DNA of 11,760 nt from a bacterium (GTDB lineage: Bacteria; Actinomycetota; Acidimicrobiia; Acidimicrobiales; CATQHL01), in contig JAPONU010000137.1 of NCBI GenBank assembly GCA_026713745.1, positions 1 to 11,760 on the forward strand. The letters are read 5' to 3'. Position 1 is the stretch's first letter, and each line of letters starts with the position of its first letter. Made by a program: the position numbers and the translations under genes. The notes beneath the pieces are model-generated. The model ran no database searches, was not told where the DNA came from, and was given only the letters and a program-made list of their open reading frames with translations. Below are positions 6,960-11,760 of the stretch, piece after piece.

Positions 6960-8330
6960 GTGCGGTTCTTCAACACGGCGGGGCCGGTCAGGCCCGACTG
7001 GCACTACTGCATCCCGCCTCTGGAGCGGTTCGACCTGTCGCATGTCCTTGGGCTGATCGGCCAGGCGAAGTACTTCGTGCTGCATGCGCCACGGCAGACG
7101 GGCAAGACGTCGTCGCTGTTGGCGCTCCGTAGCCGCCTGAACGCCGGAGACACGTATCGCTGTGCCTACGTGAACGTCGAGCCGGCGCAGGCGGCGCGGG
7201 AGGACGTGGCCGCGGCTGTACGGGCCATCCTGACCAGGATCGCCGGTGAGGCCGAGAGCGCGCTGGGCGACCGGTCGGTCCGAGAGTCCCTACCGGCCGT
7301 GCTCGGCGTCGGCAGCCCGTTCGGGATGCTGGAGGAGGCTCTGCGGCTCTGGTCGGCGGCGGATCCTCGGCCCTTGGTGTTGCTGATCGACGAGATCGAT
7401 GCTCTGGTGGGTGACACGCTGGTGTCGGTGTTGCGGCAGTTGTGGGCGGGTTACCCCGACCGGCCGCGGCACTTCCCGCAGAGTGTGGTCCTCTGCGGTG
7501 TGCGTGACGTGCGCGACTATCGCATCCACGCCGGTGCCGAGAGGGCGCCGATCACCGGCGGCAGCGCCTTCAACATCAAGGCGGAGTCGCTGCGCCTCGG
7601 TGACTTCTCCCCGCCCGAGGTCGGGAGCCTGCTGGCCCAGCACACCGAGGAGACGGGCCAGGTGTGGACCGGATCCGCCCGCTCGGAGGTGTGGCGGCTG
7701 ACCGAGGGGCAGCCGTGGCTGGTGAATGCGCTGGCGTATCGGGCAACGGAGGCGAACACGGACCTCGGCCGGCCGATCGGCGTCGAGGCGATTCACGATG
7801 CCCGCGAGCGGATCATCGCTGGTCGTGAGACCCACCTGGATCAGCTGGCCGACAAGCTCGCCGAGCCGCGGGTCCGCCGGGTGGTGGAGCCGCTGCTGAG
7901 CGGCCGTTTGGAGACCGAGTCCGAGCGGATTCCCCCCGACGACCTGCAGTACGTGGCTGATCTGGGATTGGTGCGGGTGGACGGCCAGGTGCGCATCGCC
8001 AATCCGATCTACGCCGAGGTGATCCCCCGCGAACTCACCTGGACCACCCAGGTGATGCTCCCGTTCGAGGCGGCCTGGTACTCCGAGGACGGTGAACTGC
8101 GGGTGGACCGCCTGCTGGAGGCGTTCCAAGGGTTCTTCCGGGAGCACTCCGAGCACTGGGTGGAACGGTTCGACTACCGCGAGGCCGGGCCACAGTTGCT
8201 GTTGCAGGCGTTCCTGCAGCGCGTCGTGAACGCGGGCGGTCGCATCGAGCGGGAGTACGGTCTGGGGCGGATGCGCACCGACCTCCTGGTGCTCTGGCCG
8301 CGGGGCGGCGGCCGACCGGGCGACCCCGAC
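6960..8330 (+). pseudogene. AAA-type ATPase with C-terminal PD-(D/E)XK-like region, 3' end lost in a G/C tract
   Basis: The protein begins MRFFNTAGPVRPDWHYCIPP at a GTG, the usual start of this orphan ATPase family; in-frame starts at 6897 and 6912 add residues that do not resemble it. Walker A is APRQTGKTS at 43-51 and Walker B is LVLLIDEID at 139-147 (D144, E145). An arginine-rich GVRDVRDYRI segment follows, then a winged-helix-like region (about 285-355) and a C-terminal region with AFLQRVVNAGG..E and RTDLLVLWP (D441). In intact relatives this last aspartate is followed some 15-25 residues later by an ExK, completing a nuclease-like fold. Here the sequence runs into pure G/C at 8330, and ExK is not found. 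The frame stays open to 8825 but overlaps the TA genes and is not credible past about 8330. Function unknown; such genes are common in mobile or defence-rich regions of uncultured bacteria. Confidence 0.75.
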
Positions 8331-8403
8331 CGGCGGGGGGGGCCGCCCCCCCCCCCCCCGGCGGCCCCCCCCGGGCCGCCCCCCCCCCGCCGGCGCCGGC
8401 GCG
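8330..8403. repeat. 74-base stretch of only G and C with long homopolymers
   Basis: There is no A or T in this stretch. Runs include 8 G (8335-8342), 14 C (8346-8359), 8 C (8365-8372) and 10 C (8379-8388). The G run can pair with the C runs in a very stable hairpin. The tract sits exactly where the upstream ATPase loses its conserved end. It could be sequencing noise joined into an assembly, a collapsed repeat, or a genuine hyperstable hairpin that acts as a terminator. Confidence 0.9.
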
Positions 8404-8457
8404 ACCCTGGTTCCGCGCCTTGCCACGAGCCTGCCTCTCTCATGCTGTCAGACTGCG

Positions 8458-8463
8458 TACACT
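8458..8463 (+). promoter_or_regulatory. Candidate -10 (TACACT) of the MazEF-type operon
   Basis: TACACT lies six bases before the ATG at 8470, and there is no Shine-Dalgarno sequence between. A leaderless transcript is the natural reading. No convincing -35 is seen; TTGCCA at 8420 is too far away. Confidence 0.4.
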
Positions 8464-8469
8464 TCTCGT

Positions 8470-8724
8470 ATGACAACGATGCTCAGCTTCCGAACCGACG
8501 ACGAGCAAGCCGCCGGCGCCACGCGCTGGGCCGAGATCCTGGGGGTCGACCGCTCCGAACTCCTGCGCGACGCGCTGCGGCGGCACCTGATCCGCCTTGC
8601 CGGCGAGCAGGATGTCGCGGCCTGGATCGAGACACCGCACAGCGACGACGAACTGACACTTGCCGCCGTCGCCGACTGGGGACCGGCGGAGGAATGGACC
8701 GACTGGGCCGATGCGGCGCGGTGA
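8470..8724 (+). CDS. Ribbon-helix-helix antitoxin of a MazEF-type pair
   Basis: An 84-residue protein. The N-terminal 40 residues fit a ribbon-helix-helix DNA-binding fold: a strand (MLSFRTDDE, about 4-12), a helix (AAGATRWAEILG), the turn VDRSELLRDAL and a second helix. The acidic, tryptophan-rich tail (ETPHSDDELTL, WGPAEEWTDWAD) is the likely toxin-neutralising segment. Its last 14 bases overlap the toxin gene, the standard TA layout. Antitoxins of this type bind the operon promoter and repress it together with the toxin. I leave the symbol empty because several unrelated antitoxin folds pair with MazF toxins. Confidence 0.8.
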   Translation: MTTMLSFRTDDEQAAGATRWAEILGVDRSELLRDALRRHLIRLAGEQDVAAWIETPHSDDELTLAAVADWGPAEEWTDWADAAR

Positions 8725-9019
8725 GATCTGGTTCGCGGCGACGCCCGGCGGCGACCGGCCCGTACTCGTCCTCACTCGCGACCCGGTTGCCGATCGCATC
8801 GGCGCCGTCGTCGTGGCGGCGCTGACCCGCACGCAACGGGGACTCGTATCGGAACTCCCACTGACGCCCGCCCGCGACGGCGTACCGACCGACTGCGTCG
8901 TCAACTTCGACAACGTCCACACCATCGGTCGCGCCGCGTTCCGGCGCCACGTCTCCACGCTCTCAGAAGGTCGCCTGGCCGAGGTTTGCAGGACAATCGC
9001 TGCAGCAACGGGCTGCTGA
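8711..9019 (+). CDS. mazF: MazF/PemK-family endoribonuclease toxin
   Basis: A 102-residue protein, normal for the family, opening MRRGEIWFAA with the GEIW signature at residues 4-7. RPVLVLTRD (16-24) and VVVAALTRT (33-41) are the core strands holding the conserved Arg16 and Thr39. VPTDCVVNFDNVHTI (58-72) corresponds to the SxVxxDQIxTI block of MazF. The family cleaves single-stranded RNA at short specific sequences in the cytoplasm. The ATG at 8711 lies inside the antitoxin gene, giving a 14-base overlap and probable translational coupling; an earlier in-frame start at 8660 would add residues unlike the family. The gene appears intact, so the pair may be active. It ends 83 bases from the convergent channel gene. 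Target sequence cannot be predicted here. Confidence 0.88.
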   Translation: MRRGEIWFAATPGGDRPVLVLTRDPVADRIGAVVVAALTRTQRGLVSELPLTPARDGVPTDCVVNFDNVHTIGRAAFRRHVSTLSEGRLAEVCRTIAAATGC

Positions 9020-9102
9020 GGGACTGGATCCTGCCATGGCCACCGAGGTCGGGGGAACCACCGCAACGTCGACGACCACGCGGGAACACCGGCCGGGGTG
9101 GC

Positions 9103-9810
9103 TCACGGTCCGGGCTTCTCGCCGGGGTTGGGCTGCTTGGAGAGGGCCGAGGCCATGAGACCCGACGGGACCGCCACGATGCCGAGCCCGAACAGCACGA
9201 GGACCATGGACAGCAGCTTGCCGCCGACGGTCACCGGGGCGTAACCCTCGGCGCCGGCGGTCATCGACGCCACGGCCCAGTAGGTGCACTCGAAGATGTT
9301 GCCGTAGTTCTCGTTCACTTCGTGCTCGAACTCGTAGATGCCGTAGGAGGCGAGGAAGGTCAGCACCGCCGTCGCCCCCAGATAGATGGCGAGTTCGTCC
9401 TTGATGTCCTCGTAGGCGGTCCTGAAACGGTCGATGGCGCTGCTCAGCCGCACCAGCTTCAGGACCCGCAGGGCACGCAGGACGCGCAGAATCTTCACCG
9501 AGCGAAGGCCCGAAACGGCGGGGATGCCTGAAACGACCGCCATTAGGTCCACGATCCCGAAGAACGAGAGCACGTAACGGCGGCGCGGGCGTCCCGCCGC
9601 CACTCGAGCCACGTACTCCGCGCAGAACACCGCCCAGATCACAACGTCGACCCGCCAGAACCAACGGTAGGCCGCACCCGCATGATCCACCGCCGTCCCG
9701 GCAACCAGAATCCCCACCGACATCAGCACCAACAACCCGAGACCACCCTCGACGATGCGGCCGCGGCGCGTCGTCAGATCGAACGGGTTCCAGTCCGGTG
9801 GCCGATCCAT
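9103..9810 (-). CDS. Voltage-gated-type ion channel (ion transporter family) with a non-canonical pore filter
   Basis: A 235-residue membrane protein with six predicted helices. S1 is about 22-41, S2 49-72, S3 78-100, and S4 101-125 has Arg/Lys at about every third residue (LRSVKILRVLRALRVLKLVR, a voltage sensor). S5 is 141-160, the pore loop about 169-196 and S6 199-222. In this family the pore usually reads TTVGYGD, the potassium filter. Here residues 183-194 read MTAGAEGYAPVT, so Gly-Tyr-Gly is not present and a Glu sits in the filter; ion preference is uncertain. The start is ATG 9810, with AAGGAG four bases ahead; the frame is open up to 9915, but that stretch lacks family features. It is convergent with the toxin gene. 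It has no evident link to the defence genes and may be a cargo gene. Confidence 0.85.
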   Translation of the reverse strand: MDRPPDWNPFDLTTRRGRIVEGGLGLLVLMSVGILVAGTAVDHAGAAYRWFWRVDVVIWAVFCAEYVARVAAGRPRRRYVLSFFGIVDLMAVVSGIPAVSGLRSVKILRVLRALRVLKLVRLSSAIDRFRTAYEDIKDELAIYLGATAVLTFLASYGIYEFEHEVNENYGNIFECTYWAVASMTAGAEGYAPVTVGGKLLSMVLVLFGLGIVAVPSGLMASALSKQPNPGEKPGP

Positions 9811-9814
9811 CCCA

Positions 9815-9820
9815 CTCCTT
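9815..9820 (-). promoter_or_regulatory. Ribosome-binding site AAGGAG deciding the channel start
   Basis: On the minus strand AAGGAG is followed by TGGG and then the ATG at 9810. This supports the shorter start over the in-frame opening at 9915. Confidence 0.7.
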
Positions 9821-10040
9821 CCGGCCGGCTCGTCGGCGTCGAGCGACGAAACGATACTGCCCTCGCGAATGCACCAGTAAACGATTCGGCCGAACAGACC
9901 TGGCCAGACGATCAACCCGCCGTCTCAGCGCCGAACACCACCAAGAACCCAGCCCGTGGCGATGTGAGGTTCCCCCTGGTGGGTGAGCCAGTGCTGGTAC
10001 AGGGTGGCGAGGGTGCGGAGTGGGGCTCTGCACAACCCGG

Positions 10041-10053
10041 GCCCCTCTGGGGC
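10041..10053 (-). terminator. GC hairpin just past the DUF4143 gene
   Basis: GCCCC, loop of three, GGGGC lies three bases beyond the stop codon of the minus-strand DUF4143 gene. The stem is only 5 bp and has no T-run, so termination is possible but unproven. The rest of 9811-10056 shows no gene; it should contain the promoter of the channel gene, which I cannot place. Confidence 0.3.
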
Positions 10054-10056
10054 GGG

Positions 10057-10653
10057 CTAGGACTCGACGCCCCCTGGCGTGAGATCCGGCGATGGCGTGT
10101 CCAGGGCGGTGAGGTAGTCGGCGAATTGTCCGAGCGGCACGACGTCGCCGGCGGTGCGGTGTTGGTACTCGGCGCCGCTGTAGACGATGGCCGCGGAGGA
10201 AACGTCGGGGAGTGTGCGCCTGATGCGGCCCAGGCGGGCGAACCAGGCGCCGCTGACGGTGGCGGCAGACTTGATCTCAACTGCGGCGAGCCCGGCGGGG
10301 ATCGGGTAGAGGAGGTCGCACTCGAGCCCGTCGCCGGTGCGGAAGAACGACAGCTCCGCGTAGAGGCCGTGGTTGTGCGAGTGCTTGACCGCTTCGACGA
10401 GGGCGGCGTTCTCGAATAACTGGCCGCGCTGGGGATGAGAGACGAGCTGGTCGACGCTGCGAATCCCGATCAGGTGGCTCGCCAGGCCGACATCGCCGAA
10501 GTACAGCTTCGGTGATTTCACGATGCGCTTGCGGAGGTTGGTGTAGTGCGGCTCGAGGCGGAACACGATGTCGCTCGCCTCCAGGACCTCCAGCCAGGCG
10601 CGCGCGGTCGGCTGCGACACTCCGGCGTCGTCGCCGAGGCTCGCCAGGTTCAC
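10057..10653 (-). pseudogene. DUF4143 C-terminal domain of an ATP-binding protein, 5'-truncated
   Basis: Intact DUF4143 proteins are about 370-420 residues, with an N-terminal AAA ATPase domain (Walker A and B) followed by a winged helix and a PD-(D/E)XK-like domain. Only the last 198 residues remain. NLASLGDDAGVSQPTARAWL (2-21) is the winged helix, PKLYFGDVGLASHLIGI (48-64) is the family signature, and FENAALVEAVKH is at 80-91. The nuclease-like part has E111-x-D113 and E126-x-K128 (VEIKSAA). The frame is closed upstream by TGA only five codons before the first usable GTG, and no P-loop lies upstream in any frame I read, so the ATPase half is gone. Family function is unclear; these genes are widespread in variable regions. 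Probably a non-functional remnant. Confidence 0.8.
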
Positions 10654-10787
10654 ATCGCCTGCGTGTCATGGCTGATGTTGACGAGCCGGCTGGAGTCCCG
10701 CTCACCGGGGCCGCCGCCGGCAGGGTTCAGGCTCGACAGCGCCACCCGCCAGGGCGCCCGCACCCTGCTGCACCGCTCCTGCGGTCG

Positions 10788-11192
10788 CTACGAGTGATTG
10801 CCGTCCAGAGGAACGCCGATGACCTGGGCCACGCGCTGGAGATCGGCATCGGACTCGAGCAGGATGGCGTTGTGGCGGTGCGCCACCGATGCGATCATGC
10901 AGTCGACTATGCCCCGCGGTGTGACGCCGCTGCGGCGGCATGTCCGGTAGATCCTCGAGGCGGCGTCGAAGTCGATCGCCGCGTCGAATCGCAGCAGGCT
11001 GCACCGACCGAGGAGCCGGCGGAGATCCTGCTCGCGGGCGTCGCTGCGGGCGCCGGCGGTGACCTCCATGATCACCGGCTCGGTGACCGCGATATCCGCA
11101 TCGTCGGCGATGAGGGCGCTCAGGCGGGCATCGACGGCACTGCCGGTGGCCCGGTCGAACTCCACCCAGGCGGACGTGTCGACAAGGATCAC
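10788..11192 (-). CDS. vapC: VapC-type PIN-domain ribonuclease toxin
   Basis: A 134-residue PIN-domain protein starting at GTG 11192. The four acidic residues that bind the metal are present: D5 (ILVDTSAWVEF), E43 (PVIMEVTAG), D97 (RGIVDCMIA) and D115 (LLESDADLQ). VapC toxins are Mg2+/Mn2+-dependent endoribonucleases that cut tRNA or rRNA and stop growth. The start overlaps the vapB stop in GTGA (11189-11192), so toxin is made by coupling to antitoxin translation. Length and motifs are complete, suggesting an active gene. Its 3' end faces the truncated DUF4143 gene on the same strand; between them (10654-10787) I see no gene. Confidence 0.93.
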   Translation of the reverse strand: MILVDTSAWVEFDRATGSAVDARLSALIADDADIAVTEPVIMEVTAGARSDAREQDLRRLLGRCSLLRFDAAIDFDAASRIYRTCRRSGVTPRGIVDCMIASVAHRHNAILLESDADLQRVAQVIGVPLDGNHS

Positions 11193-11401
11193 GTTGTGTT
11201 GGCTGCTGCGGTGTCGGCGGGGACGTCACCGATGGCGTGGGCGCCTCGCATCGCCAGAGCCTCCTGTTGGCTCATCGGCTGACCCGCCAGGTGGCGCAGC
11301 GCAAGGTCGACCGCCGCGGTCTTGGTGTGGACGCCGAAGCGATCCATGATCGCCTCCACGTAGGTGCTCTCGAGTTCGATGTTGGTACGCACACGGGTCA
11401 T
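11189..11401 (-). CDS. vapB: VapB-type antitoxin
   Basis: A 70-residue protein starting MTRVRTNIELESTYVEAIMD. The strand (MTRVRTNIEL) followed by two helices (STYVEAIMDRFGV and KTAAVDLALRHLAG) is the VapB/DUF2191-like ribbon-helix-helix pattern that binds DNA as a dimer. The tail (from about 43) would wrap the toxin. The frame is open further upstream to 11497, but ATG 11401 fits the family and sits six bases after a TATGAT box. It overlaps vapC by four bases. The palindrome upstream is the likely binding site for VapBC autorepression. Confidence 0.9.
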   Translation of the reverse strand: MTRVRTNIELESTYVEAIMDRFGVHTKTAAVDLALRHLAGQPMSQQEALAMRGAHAIGDVPADTAAANTT

Positions 11402-11407
11402 ACCCCG

Positions 11408-11437
11408 ATCATACACGTAACGTGTAGATATAGTGTA
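11408..11437 (-). promoter_or_regulatory. vapBC promoter with palindromic operator
   Basis: On the minus strand TATGAT (11413-11408) is a near-consensus -10 lying six bases before the vapB ATG, implying a leaderless mRNA. A perfect palindrome TACACG-TTA-CGTGTA (11426-11412) overlaps its upstream edge, and a further half-site-like TACACT is at 11437-11432. VapB dimers bind such palindromes to shut off their own operon. A good -35 is not evident. Confidence 0.65.
11429..11434 (+). promoter_or_regulatory. Candidate divergent -10 (TATAGT) for the rightward genes
   Basis: TATAGT on the plus strand lies between the vapB operator palindrome and the rightward small ORF and XRE gene. It would start transcription near 11441. 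No clear -35 is seen, and AT-rich promoter DNA on the opposite strand produces such matches by chance. Confidence 0.3.
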
Positions 11438-11524
11438 CCCACGGGGCCGACGAACCGCTCCAGCACGCCACGGCTGACCGACATCACCACGGCACACCCG
11501 GAACTCTCGACATTGCCGAACAGG

Positions 11525-11599
11525 ATGAGGTCATCGGAACGGCTCTACGAGGATTACCTCGCAGATCTGAGGGCACAGGGCCTCCTCGACGACACCTGA
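11525..11599 (+). CDS. Small ORF (24 codons) ahead of the XRE antitoxin, possibly a toxin remnant
   Basis: ATG at 11525 (or TTG at 11513) opens a short peptide containing ERLYEDYLADLRAQGLLDDT and ending 17 bases before the XRE gene. The acidic helical end resembles the C-terminal helix seen in some HigB/RelE-type toxins, which often precede HigA genes, but this is a weak impression. The frame is open far upstream, without a credible start, through the vapB promoter. It may be a leader peptide, a decayed toxin, or chance. Confidence 0.35.
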   Translation: MRSSERLYEDYLADLRAQGLLDDT

Positions 11600-11616
11600 T
11601 AGGAAGGGAGCACGAC

Positions 11617-11760
11617 ATGGGACATCGCAGGTTCTCCGAGATCGTTGGCGAAATCAGCCCTGAACGTCGAGCCCGAATCGACGCCATCAAGGAAGACGCG
11701 CGCGCTGACGCCGTGGCTTTCAGCCTCGCGGAACTCCGTCGGCATCGCGAACTCACGCAG
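11617..11760 (+). CDS. XRE/HigA-like helix-turn-helix antitoxin, N-terminal part (cut by window end)
   Basis: The ATG at 11617 follows AGGAAGGGAG with six bases spacing, the strongest ribosome-binding site in the window. Forty-eight codons are visible. SEIVGEISPERRARIDAI (7-24) matches the helical leader common in HigA-type antitoxins, where PERRA.I is typical, and SLAELRRHRELTQ (36-48) is the start of the helix-turn-helix. The DNA-binding core lies outside the window. Such proteins repress their own TA operon and neutralise a HigB/RelE-like toxin; here no intact toxin precedes it, only the small ORF at 11525. It could also be a solitary regulator. Confidence 0.75.
   Translation, partial: MGHRRFSEIVGEISPERRARIDAIKEDARADAVAFSLAELRRHRELTQ

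Noticed and set aside
7290..8426. 378-codon open frame on the minus strand opposite the AAA ATPase
   Set aside because: The plus-strand frame has Walker A/B motifs and family resemblance; the minus frame is low-complexity Arg/Pro/Gly sequence without motifs, a usual shadow in high-GC DNA.
8331..8825. Continuation of the AAA ATPase frame past the G/C tract
   Set aside because: It runs out of frame through the MazEF-type antitoxin and toxin genes and has no family resemblance after about 8330.
8963..10033. 356-codon minus-strand frame overlapping the ion channel
   Set aside because: It overlaps the channel in another frame and reads as Arg/Gly-rich nonsense, whereas the channel frame has helices, S4 and a ribosome site.
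9682..10419. 245-codon plus-strand frame across the channel start and DUF4143 end
   Set aside because: It opposes two recognised genes, has no motif and is an antisense shadow.
10512..11282. 256-codon plus-strand frame opposite vapC and the DUF4143 fragment
   Set aside because: vapC has all four catalytic acids on the other strand; this frame has no recognisable domain.
1..11760. CRISPR array, tRNA, rRNA, transposase or integrase
   Set aside because: No regularly spaced direct repeats, no tRNA-like cloverleaf and no DDE or tyrosine/serine recombinase motifs were seen on reading both strands.

Overview
This is a high-GC window (about two thirds G+C by eye). Its dense genes, ATGA/GTGA gene overlaps and apparently leaderless starts fit an actinobacterium. 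The protein style resembles uncultured Acidimicrobiia-type genomes, but that is an inference. No tRNA, rRNA, CRISPR array, integrase or transposase was found. The whole window is accessory DNA: a phage-defence operon followed by ATPase and toxin-antitoxin (TA) modules, several of them broken.

Bases 1-6554 (+ strand) are the 3' part of a helicase-methylase-ATPase defence operon. It holds the C-terminal end of a large protein with a DUF3883 nuclease-like domain (probably the helicase), a DUF1156/COG1743 Zn-ribbon adenine methylase, and a DUF499/COG1483 AAA-type ATPase. The genes are translationally coupled. This set matches the arrangement I recall as Hma (helicase-methylase-ATPase), a relative of DISARM/BREX-type systems. 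Three features are unusual. The methylase is split by a +1 frameshift in an 11-G tract, which lies inside a patch of lower-GC codon use. The ATPase carries a PASTA-like domain. A 40-codon ORF, apparently born from imperfect triplication of the gene junction, sits between methylase and ATPase with ATGA overlaps on both sides.

Bases 6555-6959 hold a decayed, frameshifted minus-strand ORF. From 6960 a second ATPase (AAA with a C-terminal PD-(D/E)XK-like region) reads rightward, but its end is lost in a 74-base stretch of pure G/C (8330-8403). That stretch looks like either an assembly artefact or an extreme hairpin.

Bases 8470-11760 hold small modules: a MazEF-type TA pair (+), a voltage-gated-type ion channel with a non-canonical pore filter (-), a 5'-truncated DUF4143 ATPase (-), a VapBC pair (-) with a palindromic operator in its promoter, and, divergent from it, a small ORF followed by the start of an XRE/HigA-like antitoxin cut by the window end. 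Three genes (AAA ATPase, antitoxin of the MazF pair, vapB) have a -10-like hexamer 6-7 bases before the start codon, suggesting leaderless mRNAs.

Together this reads as a defence/TA island. The first operon would distinguish and attack foreign DNA, and the TA pairs would stabilise the island or act in abortive infection. The two long G/C homopolymer sites coincide with gene breaks, so sequence error must be excluded before reading either as biology.
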